Shown here piece after piece: positions 1 through 6,558 of a stretch of DNA of 11,031 nucleotides. The notes beneath the pieces were generated by a model. That model was not told where the DNA came from, searched no databases, and was given only the letters and a program-made list of their open reading frames with translations. The position numbers and the translations under genes are program-made. This DNA is from an uncultured Cytophagaceae bacterium (lineage in GTDB: Bacteria; Bacteroidota; Bacteroidia; Cytophagales; Microscillaceae): contig CALDJV010001151.1 in assembly GCA_937899305.1 (NCBI GenBank), forward strand, positions 1 through 11,031, in the 5' to 3' direction. Every line of letters begins with the position of its first letter. The first letter of the stretch is position 1.

Positions 1-86
1 CCCTTTTTTTTACCAATAATAATTCACAGTATTTGGCGAACATGTTATAGTCAAATTATTTATTAATATACAAAGCGATCAGTTTT

Positions 87-332
87 ATGGCCAATGATAT
101 CATACTACAAAGCCCAAAAAAGAATTACATTGATTTATTAAGTCAAGTACTCAATGAACTGACCGAATTAGCATTTTGGCAATATGTACGTTTTTACGGC
201 ATCATACCCAAATATTACAATCAAGATCGTTCTCAGGCTCTATTAAGGTTATTAAATGCTGCTTATGTTGATGAGAGTTTTGCCCGTAAAGAGTTGATTC
301 GTTTGGGGTGGGGAGCCAAAGCATTTTCGTAG
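87..332 (+). CDS. Small uncharacterised protein (81 aa)
   Basis: I do not recognise this protein. It starts at ATG 87 (MANDIILQ) and ends at TAG 330. It is predicted to be mostly helical and soluble, with no signal peptide or membrane segment. Aromatic residues are frequent in the middle (FWQYVRFYG, residues 30-38), followed by a leucine-rich helix (QALLRLLNAAY, 50-60) and a basic C-terminus ending in GWGAKAFS. Composition and the clean helical pattern look coding, but it has no close neighbour on its strand and no recognisable promoter or Shine-Dalgarno site. It could be a small regulatory or adaptor protein, or a spurious frame; no function is assigned. Confidence 0.55.
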   Translation: MANDIILQSPKKNYIDLLSQVLNELTELAFWQYVRFYGIIPKYYNQDRSQALLRLLNAAYVDESFARKELIRLGWGAKAFS

Positions 333-816
333 TAAAATTTACGCAGTAGCTCTTTCCAAAAAAATGATATAGGTAATAATGTGAATATCACAATGGCTGA
401 TTAAAAACTGAGTAAAAAGATGTCTTCTACTTTTTTTGCTCAACAAGCAGCCATTCACTTTTTGCCAAGTTGTTTTCTTCTAATAAAGTTCGGGAGAAGA
501 GATGTGAGTTAACATATTGATAATCAATTTTTTATCAAAAAAACACAATTGAATGAACGCTACCACAAGCCAAGGTTAAAATGCATCAAAACTCAGCTCT
601 TCGTCTCCATTGTGTGTTTTTACTAACCAATCTAGACGCCTAGACCAAGTAATAGCACCTCATTATATTCACTACTTATTTATTTCACCCAAAGTTTATA
701 TCAGTACCAATTATAATTTATCCAAATCAAATATTTTAGTAGGTTGTCTGATCATTTACCCAATATTGGCAGGGCCGTTTTATAATAATTTTTAGCAAGG
801 CATCTGATTTGGTAGT

Positions 817-915
817 ATGCATCAAAAGCAAATCAGTGATGTAAGCCAAATTTTCTTTCATAGGGACGGTGAAAAAAAACATTTGGGCTACTTCGTGAAA
901 GAGGATCTGGCTTGA
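817..915 (+). CDS. Possible small ORF or gene remnant (32 aa)
   Basis: ATG 817 to TGA 915 encodes a short charged peptide. Its second half (FFHRDGEKKHLGYFVKEDLA) has the look of a real protein segment. The same frame continues after the stop as KFANASILI before a second stop, which would fit a decayed gene. There is no promoter and the length is very small, so it may equally be chance. Confidence 0.2.
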   Translation: MHQKQISDVSQIFFHRDGEKKHLGYFVKEDLA

Positions 916-937
916 AAGTTTGCAAACGCCTCGATAT

Positions 938-963
938 TGATTTAAGTTTCTGAACTTAAATCA
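938..963. repeat. Perfect inverted repeat, 11-bp arms
   Basis: TGATTTAAGTT (938-948) and AACTTAAATCA (953-963) are exact reverse complements around the loop TCTG. No T-run follows on either strand, so it is not a typical terminator. It lies 108 bp upstream of the DUF2452 start and could be an operator or a structured leader element. The left part, GATATTGATTTAAG (933-946), also occurs in an arm of the palindromic repeat near 10926-10939, which may be chance in AT-rich DNA. Confidence 0.55.
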
Positions 964-1026
964 CCTGATTATGCCAAATAGCCAAACAAAGTTAATATAT
1001 GTAAAACCTTTGTTCTGTTATGGTGG

Positions 1027-1053
1027 TTGTATTACCACAACACACTATTTTTG
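1027..1053 (+). promoter_or_regulatory. Candidate Bacteroidota promoter of the DUF2452 gene
   Basis: TATTTTTG at 1046-1053 matches the Bacteroidota -7 consensus TAnnTTTG. TTG at 1027-1029 is a possible -33 element, with a 16-nt spacer, slightly shorter than usual. The ATG at 1071 would follow after a leader of about ten bases. Confidence 0.4.
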
Positions 1054-1070
1054 CGGAAGAAATATAGATT

Positions 1071-1520
1071 ATGACTGAAGAAAACAACGAAGAAATACAC
1101 AATCCTATTGACAAAGACAAAGTAGCCGAAAGGCCAGGATTGTTGCCATATGCGCATACTGTAGGAGGGGTAAAAATAGAACCAGATACTGAAGATCAGA
1201 TCAAAGGGCAGGCCATTACGGCCATGAACCAGCAAACCGATCGACAGCTGGAAATGATTCAAAAGCAGGCGGAGTTGTTGGCCAAGCAAGCTAAGGAGCT
1301 GCAGGAAAGGGTAGAGATCTCAAAATTTGTATATGGTGCCGAGATGGGCTTTGCTCCAGTCATTGGTAAAATATATTATTTGTATCAACGCAAAAACGAA
1401 AACTATATCTTATCCATGGTATCACCTATTGAATGGGGAGTGATTCCTTACAAAGAGTTTATTGCCAAGGTAAGACTGGTAGGCGACCATACCTGGGAAG
1501 TGATGGAAACTACCAAATAA
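1071..1520 (+). CDS. DUF2452 domain-containing protein
   Basis: This 149-residue protein matches my memory of the DUF2452 family (Pfam PF10504) over nearly its whole length. That family is found in Bacteroidota and some eukaryotes and has no established function. Visible hallmarks are NPIDKDKVAERPGLLPYAHT at residues 11-30, a helical coiled-coil-like stretch rich in Gln, Glu and Lys (about 46-84, MNQQTDRQLEMIQKQAELL), then EMGFAPVIGKIYYLYQRK (91-108), a short beta segment (YILSMVSPIEWG) and a C-terminal VRLVGDHTWEV (134-144). There is no signal peptide or membrane segment, so it is probably cytoplasmic. The ATG at 1071 is preferred because the charged N-terminus precedes the conserved NPI motif directly and a promoter-like element ends 17 bp upstream. 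It appears to be monocistronic, closed by a strong terminator. Confidence 0.9.
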   Translation: MTEENNEEIHNPIDKDKVAERPGLLPYAHTVGGVKIEPDTEDQIKGQAITAMNQQTDRQLEMIQKQAELLAKQAKELQERVEISKFVYGAEMGFAPVIGKIYYLYQRKNENYILSMVSPIEWGVIPYKEFIAKVRLVGDHTWEVMETTK

Positions 1521-1542
1521 GCAAAATAACCAAATACATTAG

Positions 1543-1573
1543 AGCGGGAAGTGCAAGCTGTCCCGCTTTTTTT
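1543..1573 (+). terminator. Rho-independent terminator after DUF2452 gene
   Basis: AGCGGGA (1543-1549) pairs with TCCCGCT (1561-1567) around an 11-nt loop, and a run of seven T residues (1567-1573) follows. It lies 22 bp after the TAA stop codon. Confidence 0.85.
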
Positions 1574-2133
1574 ATGAAAATATGGGTAAATTCGCCTTAT
1601 TTTGTTGAAGGTTGAAAAATATAATCCTGCTGATTTTGTTTTATTTTTTTGGAATTCAATGGGTATTTTTTACCGTTGAGTTGACTTAATATTGATAGAT
1701 GAAATGCTGGTAAAGTATCATCATTGTCTAACAGCGTGCCTTTCTCTCATCTACCCCCTCATTAAAGGCGGATCACTTCGTTGATACTTTTCTGAAAAAC
1801 GTTTCACAAACCCCTCAATTTTGTTTTTTAGGGTGCTTCAACAAACCATTTTTTTAAGTTAAAAATCAAGATTTACATTATTATTTTTCCTAACTTTAGA
1901 AATATAGGCTTTGAAATGATGAGTAAAACTAACATAAAAAGACAAGGTTAATTGAGTGATGTCTATCCAATGAAACAACCAGTATTGCAGATTTACCATT
2001 GGTAAGCACCACAATTTAGGATAAGCCTTTTTTATAATAGATTAAAGAAACGATAAGAGTAAACGCTTCATTTTTAAGGGAAAACCCAGAGAAATGAAAA
2101 GTTTGCTCTTTTTGTGTTTTTGCTCTTTATTAA
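1574..2133. other. AT-rich intergenic region without recognisable genes
   Basis: I see no gene, RNA or promoter that I can support. Poly-T and poly-A tracts are frequent. Short inverted matches exist (1696-1702 with 1747-1753, and 1712-1719 with 1783-1790), interleaved in a pseudoknot-like way, but they are short enough to be chance. TAACTTTA near 1889 resembles a -7 promoter element with one mismatch, with no gene behind it. Confidence 0.5.
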
Positions 2134-2289
2134 GGAACATGTTCAAAATAAGTTTCCAGGTTTAGTAGAATTGCTCAAAGTTAGACGAGGCGTTTTTTGC
2201 GCGCGTAGCCGTAGCTACGGGCAAAAAAAGCAACGAAGTATAACAAAGAGGAATAAGACTAAACCGGACAGTTATTGCGGACACGTTCC
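2134..2289 (+). repeat. Long palindromic interspersed repeat, copy 1
   Basis: The outer arms 2134-2166 and 2258-2289 are inverted repeats with 26 of 32 positions complementary plus one bulge, ending GGAAC and GTTCC. The apex at 2193-2228 is a hairpin: TTTTTTGC and GCAAAAAA enclose CGTAGC-CGTA-GCTACG. The whole element could fold as one long cruciform or RNA hairpin. Both ends abut TAA (2131-2133 and 2290-2292). Related copies lie at 4705-4875 (same orientation) and 10790-10970 (opposite). It carries no transposase. A MITE-like element is the nearest known class, but a structured RNA or nucleoid site is also possible. It ends 80 bp before the beta-helix lipoprotein gene. Confidence 0.8.
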
Positions 2290-2369
2290 TAAACTACTTT
2301 GAAGGTGTAACAAACTTTGTAGAATAGAAGTAAAACCTAGGTAGATTTTTACTAACCATAAATAATGTT

Positions 2370-3500
2370 ATGAAGATAAGAAGCGTACAATGCTCTTTAC
2401 AATTTGCCCTGATTTTGATGGGGTTGATTGCTTTGAGTGCTTGCAAAAAAGAAGACAACAACCCTGATACCACCGTGGTGAATAACCTCTTGGCCAATCC
2501 TGAAAATGGTCCTGCTGCCGGAAACCCAGATGGTAATTCGGCCATCCCTACCGAGGCAGGCCCCGAAGATGTTTCTAACCCTGATGAAGTTATTGGGGAT
2601 GGTACTCCAGAAAGTTGCACCTGCCAAGCAGTGAAAGATGCGGTGGCCAAAGGTGGAAAAATTGTATTCAATTGTGGCAATCAGCCTCTAACGATTACGA
2701 TGGATGGCCCCGCCCAGATTTTTAATAATGCCAACCCTGACGTGGTAATTGATGGGGGAGGCTTGATTACGTTGAGTGGAGGAGGTAATAACCGGATTTT
2801 GTACATGAACACTTGTGATCAGAACTTGGTATGGACTACTCCTACTTGTGACAATCAAGACCACCCTCGCCTGACGGTTCAAAACATTACTTTTGCCAAT
2901 GGCAATGCCATCAATGAAGGGCAAGAGCGTGAGGGAGGCGGCGGAGCCATTTGGGTACGAGGAGGGCGTTTCAAGGCCGTCAATACGCGTTTTTTTAACA
3001 ATGTATGTGCGGGCACTGGCGCAGATGTGGGCGGAGGAGCCATTCGAGTGTTTAGCCAGTACAATGGATTACCAGTGTACATTGTAAACAGTACTTTTGG
3101 TGGAGAGGATGGATACGGCAACCAAGGCGCTAACGGAGGAGCCTTGAGTAGTATTGGGGTATCTTGGACGATCATCAATAGTTTGTTTACCCACAATAAG
3201 GCCATCGGCAACGGAGGAAACCCTGCTCAGTCGGGTACGCCTGGAGGTGGAAGCGGAGGAGCCATTTACAATGATGGCAATACCATGACCCTTACCTTAC
3301 TGGGTACCAAAATTGAAAACAATGAGGTAGTACAACATGGATCGGGAATCTTTTTTGTAACGAATAACCGGACAGGCAACATTGTGATTGACAACAGTGT
3401 CATTCGCAACAATACTGGAGGTTCCTGGTATCCCGTGTACCCCAATATCTCTATGCATGCCGATACCAAAATAGAAGTTACCAATTCTACCATCGAGTAA
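2370..3500 (+). CDS. Lipoprotein with right-handed parallel beta-helix
   Basis: This 376-residue protein begins with a lipoprotein signal peptide: basic start MKIRS, hydrophobic core about 10-22, lipobox LSAC with the lipidated Cys at 25. A Pro/Asn/Gly-rich linker of low complexity follows (about 28-80). From about residue 84 a pectin-lyase-like beta-helix is suggested by repeated short strands and turns: VVIDGGGLITLSGGG, LTVQNITFANGNA, GGGGAIWV, NTRFFNNV, GGGAIRV, VNSTFGGE, NGGALSS, INSLFTHNKA, GSGGAIYNDG, IDNSVIRNN, VTNSTIE. The G-G-A-I and N-S-x-F/I repeats resemble chlamydial-type polymorphic outer-membrane protein repeats. No type IX secretion C-terminal domain is visible. It is most likely anchored in the outer membrane; such folds serve as adhesins or polysaccharide-acting enzymes, and no catalytic residues can be identified here. 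Four cysteines at 83, 85, 102 and 149, with another at 160, may form disulfides. Confidence 0.88.
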   Translation: MKIRSVQCSLQFALILMGLIALSACKKEDNNPDTTVVNNLLANPENGPAAGNPDGNSAIPTEAGPEDVSNPDEVIGDGTPESCTCQAVKDAVAKGGKIVFNCGNQPLTITMDGPAQIFNNANPDVVIDGGGLITLSGGGNNRILYMNTCDQNLVWTTPTCDNQDHPRLTVQNITFANGNAINEGQEREGGGGAIWVRGGRFKAVNTRFFNNVCAGTGADVGGGAIRVFSQYNGLPVYIVNSTFGGEDGYGNQGANGGALSSIGVSWTIINSLFTHNKAIGNGGNPAQSGTPGGGSGGAIYNDGNTMTLTLLGTKIENNEVVQHGSGIFFVTNNRTGNIVIDNSVIRNNTGGSWYPVYPNISMHADTKIEVTNSTIE

Positions 3501-3527
3501 GAGAAGAAACAAATAAGATAAAAAAGA

Positions 3528-3561
3528 CAAACCTTGTCTATTGGCCACTAGACAAGGTTTG
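3528..3561 (-). terminator. Shared hairpin terminator between convergent lipoprotein genes
   Basis: A perfect 13-bp stem (CAAACCTTGTCTA at 3528-3540 with TAGACAAGGTTTG at 3549-3561) has an 8-nt loop. On the minus strand a TCTTTTTTATC tract follows, so it mainly terminates the 3586-4194 gene. On the plus strand only a short T-run follows, but it also sits 28 bp after the beta-helix gene and may act in both directions. Confidence 0.8.
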
Positions 3562-3585
3562 AATGATACTAATTGTGAACTTGGA

Positions 3586-4194
3586 TTATTTGCCCAAATA
3601 TTCCTTGTGAACAAAAACACTCTCCATTCCTTCTTTCAAGCTTGGGATGGTAAGGTATTCCCCTGGCTTGATGATGTGGCCGGGAAGTTTCAATTCCTGA
3701 GCAAGCTTACTTCCAATATCCAAAGGCTTGCCGATTTTGGTAAAACGGGTCTTTTCCTCTTCTTTGAATTTCTTGATACGCTGAATCACCAAGTAATCTT
3801 CATAAGGGAAAATAACGGTACCGTCTATTTCAGGATACTCAAACAACTCGCGAGGAATCAAAGGAATCTTTCCACAAAACGGCTTAAAACAAGGTTTTGG
3901 AACTTGCTTAAGCGGAATTTTGTGACAAATCAAACGAATCCCACCAGTATTGGGATTGACACAATAGTTGCCAGGAGAAAATGCACAATCACGTCTTTCA
4001 CGATCATAATATTCATCTCTAGTCACCCTGGGGAACACAATTGTAGGCTCGCAAAGGTAAATTACTGCGCTAGGACTATCCAATTCGGGTAGTGGTTTCA
4101 CTTCTTCTTGGGCAGCTTGATCTTGGCAAGCCACAAACAATGTGGTGAGTAACATCAATGCGAATAACCGATTGATAACTTTAGATATTTTCAT
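3586..4194 (-). CDS. Uncharacterised cysteine-rich lipoprotein (202 aa)
   Basis: I do not recognise the mature protein. The N-terminus MKISKVINRLFALMLLTTLFVAC is a clear lipoprotein signal with the lipid-carrying Cys at 23 (lipobox FVAC). After a short acidic linker (QDQAAQEEVKPLPE) six more cysteines follow at residues 48, 70, 78, 90, 102 and 107, an even number that could form three disulfides in a small periplasmic or surface domain. The C-terminal half (about 120-202) has no cysteines and is rich in Lys, Glu and Pro, with alternating short strands (GTVIFPYEDYLVIQRIKKF, GHIIKPGEYLTIP). The gene converges on the beta-helix lipoprotein and shares its terminator. That the two surface proteins work together is only a guess, since convergent genes are not co-transcribed. 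No promoter matching TAnnTTTG is seen upstream. Confidence 0.85.
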   Translation of the reverse strand: MKISKVINRLFALMLLTTLFVACQDQAAQEEVKPLPELDSPSAVIYLCEPTIVFPRVTRDEYYDRERRDCAFSPGNYCVNPNTGGIRLICHKIPLKQVPKPCFKPFCGKIPLIPRELFEYPEIDGTVIFPYEDYLVIQRIKKFKEEEKTRFTKIGKPLDIGSKLAQELKLPGHIIKPGEYLTIPSLKEGMESVFVHKEYLGK

Positions 4195-4389
4195 CTTGTT
4201 GAATGAATTTGGTTAAGTTAAGTAATGTTTAAATTGCCTATTAAGTATACTAGTTAGGTAGGGGTTTATGTGGGGAGGTGGGCAATGGTTAACCGCTGGT
4301 AAAAAAATATTTGAGATTTTTTTGAGGGACGCCTGAAAGCGCAAAGAAGTGTTTATAACAAAAAGGAAATCAGGTGCGCTAGATCAACC

Positions 4390-4440
4390 AAAGAATAGAA
4401 GGAAGCACACCTATAGCCTTTTAATGTATGCAAAAATTAA
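4390..4440 (+). repeat. Direct repeat flanking the 76-aa gene, left copy
   Basis: The string around AATAGAAGGAAGC, then TATAGCCTT and GCAAAAATTAA, matches 4877-4929 with several small indels (AATAGAAGGAAGC, CATAGCCTT, GCACAAACTAA). It overlaps the last bases of the 76-aa gene on the other strand. The two copies bracket that gene and the second palindromic repeat. Confidence 0.6.
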
Positions 4441-4667
4441 TGAATCGGCATGGGTAAGTTTCTGACCGATTCAGGTAAATGTTTGATAATGAGGTCAATG
4501 ATTTGTTCTTCTCCTCGAATTGTCCATAAATTGATGGCATCATTACAGCCTTCGTTTTCAGAGATAAAGTCCAGTTGATCACGCCATTGATTGAGCCAAG
4601 TTTGGATCATTTCCAGTTGGCCATCTATATCAGAGATATTGATGATATTGAGTTCTACTTGTGCCAT
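4437..4667 (-). CDS. Small uncharacterised acidic protein (76 aa)
   Basis: I do not recognise this protein. It begins MAQVELNIINISDIDGQLEM and has the rhythm of a folded helical protein: an amphipathic stretch (QLEMIQTWLNQWRDQLDFI, about 17-35), a single Cys in NEGCND (40), then IRGEEQIIDLIIKHLPESV (about 50-68). It has no signal peptide or membrane segment. Start ATG 4667 lies 37 bp from the end of the second palindromic repeat, with TTATTTTG on the repeat's edge one base off a -7 promoter element. Direct repeats lie on both sides. It may be real because the amino-acid composition is not that of an AT-rich random frame, but there is no family support. Confidence 0.6.
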   Translation of the reverse strand: MAQVELNIINISDIDGQLEMIQTWLNQWRDQLDFISENEGCNDAINLWTIRGEEQIIDLIIKHLPESVRNLPMPIH

Positions 4668-4704
4668 AATGTGTAAAAAATAAAGAAATCGAGTAAGTTA
4701 TTAA

Positions 4705-4875
4705 GTAACGCTTTCAAAATAAGTGTCGAGGTTTTAGTGAAATTACTCAAAGCTAAACCTCAGAGTTCCTTACAGGACAAGTTTTGCGCTCGTAGCAGGG
4801 CTACGGGCAATGAAAGCAACGAAGTGTAGCGAAGAGGAATAAAACTGAATTGGACAGTTATTGCGAATGCGTTAC
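4705..4875 (+). repeat. Long palindromic interspersed repeat, copy 2
   Basis: This is related to 2134-2289 in the same orientation. The outer 25 positions of the arms are complementary at 20 (ends GTAACGC and GCGTTAC). The apical hairpin is TTGC-CGTAGC-AGG-GCTACG-GCAA (4784-4810). An additional internal pairing GAGGTTTTAG/CTAAACCTC (4729-4761) is possible. TAA flanks both ends (4702-4704 and 4876-4878), as in copy 1. The stretches GGACAGTTATTGCG and GCAACGAAGT are shared with copy 1. It fills the spacer between the divergent 76-aa and 342-aa genes. Confidence 0.8.
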
Positions 4876-4876
4876 T

Positions 4877-4929
4877 AAAGAAAAAATAGAAGGAAGCCTA
4901 CTCATAGCCTTATTGTGAGCACAAACTAA
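4877..4929 (+). repeat. Direct repeat flanking the 76-aa gene, right copy
   Basis: This is the partner of 4390-4440. It starts directly at the end of palindromic copy 2. Read on the minus strand it forms a weak hairpin (AAGGCTA-TGAG-TAGGCTT, one mismatch) followed by a T6 run, so it may act as a terminator-like element on that strand. Confidence 0.55.
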
Positions 4930-5005
4930 AACCATCTATGCGCAATGTTTTTGCGTAGTGAAAATTAATTGTTTATTTTGTTGAAAAACCTACCAAACTA
5001 CATCA

Positions 5006-6034
5006 ATGAAAGTAAAAAAAGACAATGACTGGGCGGTGCAACAAATGACCGATTGGTTAGTGGAGACCCCACGTTTTGGCAAAGTTCCTACAGCCTGCGA
5101 AGTGGTATGGAGCAAGAAAATCCCCTGGAATGGAAGCCTTGAGAAAGCCTTTTTGGTGCGCTATAAAATGGAAGAAGGCTACGAAATGGTTGGTTTTACG
5201 GGCCCCATTACTTGGAGTTTTTATAGCTTAGAAGATCACCCTACAATAAGTTTACAATTGTTAGAGGCTCTGGACGCCAAAGAAAATCAACGTTGGCAGC
5301 GGTTGGTAAATTTATACGCTGGTTGGTTTTATTGTACGCAAGGGGTTGATTTACTGGAAGTCAAACAAAATAAAATAAAACCAACGAAAGAAGAAGTTCC
5401 GGTACTGCTTACCAAACTTCATGAGCGCAAATACCTGAGTGCCGAGCACCCTGAAGACACCCAGCTTGATCTTTATCAGAGAAAATACATTACCTTTTTC
5501 AAAAATTCGATGGTGCACATGCGCGCATCGTTTGACTCGAGAATTCCTTACAGTGGAGAAGCTACGCAAGGGAACCGAATGTATTGTTATCATTGGCAGG
5601 AATGTCGGGTAAAATGTGTAGAGATAAGCGACCGCATTTGGTTAGATGATCGTTTGTTTTGCATCGCCAAAGTGGACCTATATTATGACACCAAGCAGAA
5701 TACCTTTATGACAGAGGAGGGGGTGATGAAAGCGGAGCAATATATGCTGATTACTTTAAATGAGAAAAAAGAAATATTGACAGTTGAGTTTTTTCCTTTA
5801 GATGAACCCATCTATTCTGATTACCTCCTGTATCATTGGATAGGTACGCATTATGGCCCTTACTTGCTCTATAATAGAGCAGGATTGGCTTACATGTTTG
5901 ATCGTTTGCTCAAAGGTGGTTTTTTGCCCCAACAAATTGAAAAAAAACTAGATGCAGGAACCCAGAAAGGCGCTCGAAAACATGCACGTTTACAAGTGGA
6001 GCAACGGGCAAGGTTCTATCAATCATTGCAATAA
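5006..6034 (+). CDS. Uncharacterised protein (342 aa)
   Basis: I do not recognise a family. The 342-residue protein has no signal peptide or membrane segment and is probably cytoplasmic. It is rich in aromatic residues, with Trp/Tyr clusters such as GWFYCTQG (106-113), RMYCYHWQECRVKC (191-204), LLYHWIGTHYGPYLLYNRAG (274-293) and YMFDRLLKGG (296-305). Cysteines at 110, 194, 200, 204 and 219, with His 196, could in principle bind metal, but no standard spacing is evident. The C-terminus is basic and helical (KKLDAGTQKGARKHARLQVEQRARF). The gene starts at ATG 5006, about 130 bp after palindromic copy 2, and is followed 106 bp later by a small membrane protein gene that has its own promoter-like element. 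A function cannot be inferred from context. Confidence 0.85.
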   Translation: MKVKKDNDWAVQQMTDWLVETPRFGKVPTACEVVWSKKIPWNGSLEKAFLVRYKMEEGYEMVGFTGPITWSFYSLEDHPTISLQLLEALDAKENQRWQRLVNLYAGWFYCTQGVDLLEVKQNKIKPTKEEVPVLLTKLHERKYLSAEHPEDTQLDLYQRKYITFFKNSMVHMRASFDSRIPYSGEATQGNRMYCYHWQECRVKCVEISDRIWLDDRLFCIAKVDLYYDTKQNTFMTEEGVMKAEQYMLITLNEKKEILTVEFFPLDEPIYSDYLLYHWIGTHYGPYLLYNRAGLAYMFDRLLKGGFLPQQIEKKLDAGTQKGARKHARLQVEQRARFYQSLQ

Positions 6035-6078
6035 AATGCATTCTAGCATTCATCAATTGTAAAAATAAAGCGGTAGGT

Positions 6079-6112
6079 TTTGTTAAAATAAGGTGTTCAA
6101 TCGTTAGATTTG
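6079..6112 (+). promoter_or_regulatory. Candidate Bacteroidota promoter of the membrane protein gene
   Basis: TTTG (6079-6082) and TAGATTTG (6105-6112) are separated by 22 nt, within the range for Bacteroidota -33/-7 elements (consensus TTTG and TAnnTTTG). The ATG follows 28 bp after the -7 element. Confidence 0.5.
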
Positions 6113-6140
6113 ATGACGAAATAAACTTTGAAATAGTAAT

Positions 6141-6527
6141 ATGAAAAGAGCGGTTAAAATTTTGATTGTCAGTTCTTTTACCATTCCGTTGGGTTTTGTA
6201 CCCTTGCTATTTATGTATGGTTGGGATACCTATATTCAAGTATTGTTATCAATGAGTTTTGCTGCCTTTGTACCCACTGCTTTTGTGTTGTATATGTTCG
6301 AGACCGTGGTTTGTATGACTGGTCTCAAAAAAGGAGAATACCATCTGATCCACCAAATGTTGTTGGCGGTGGGTTTTGTAGGATTGCTATTGTTGGCATT
6401 ATGGGGGAGTCAAACCCGAATCAAAATCAACCAGTTGACACTCGAATACAGTGGATACATCTTTGTTTTTTCTTTTATGCTTTTTGGTGCGGTAGTCAAT
6501 AATGTAATGAATAAAAAAATGGGATGA
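6141..6527 (+). CDS. Small four-helix membrane protein (128 aa)
   Basis: The protein has no recognised family. Four hydrophobic segments are visible at about residues 5-25, 33-58, 69-89 and 103-123, with short charged links (GLKKGEYH at 61-68, SQTRIKINQ at 90-98) and a basic tail (NKKMG). With Lys/Arg at both ends, both termini are probably cytoplasmic. It is an inner-membrane protein; nothing points to a transported substrate or partner. A promoter-like element precedes it, so it is likely transcribed separately from the 342-aa gene. The ATG at 6141 gives a typical basic start (MKRAVK) before the first helix. Confidence 0.8.
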   Translation: MKRAVKILIVSSFTIPLGFVPLLFMYGWDTYIQVLLSMSFAAFVPTAFVLYMFETVVCMTGLKKGEYHLIHQMLLAVGFVGLLLLALWGSQTRIKINQLTLEYSGYIFVFSFMLFGAVVNNVMNKKMG

Positions 6528-6558
6528 ACAATTTCTCTTTTTTGCAAAAGTTATATTG

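Larger units (their letters stand above)
333..1045. other. Long intergenic region with possible gene remnants
   Basis: There is no convincing gene here. An 11-bp perfect inverted repeat lies at 938-963 and a weak 7-bp one at 517-538. Two short stretches read like coding sequence but lack a full gene. On the minus strand 531-427 is open for 34 codons without an ATG and ends in EWLLVEQKK and a stop. On the plus strand 817-915 gives a 32-residue peptide containing FFHRDGEKKHLGYFVKEDLA. They may be decayed gene ends, but this rests only on how the peptides look. Confidence 0.4.

Noticed and set aside
610..795. 61-codon plus-strand frame
   Set aside because: Composition is that of translated AT-rich spacer (Ile, Tyr, Asn, Ser), with no conserved pattern, promoter or neighbour.
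1696..1790. Two interleaved short inverted matches resembling a pseudoknot
   Set aside because: Arms are only 7 and 8 bp and far apart; matches of this size are expected by chance in several hundred bases.
2114..2302. 62-codon frame covering the first palindromic repeat
   Set aside because: It is a read-through of the repeat; the related copies do not preserve the frame.
3541..4092. 183-codon plus-strand frame
   Set aside because: Antisense to the lipoprotein gene, which has a clear lipobox, terminator and cysteine pattern.
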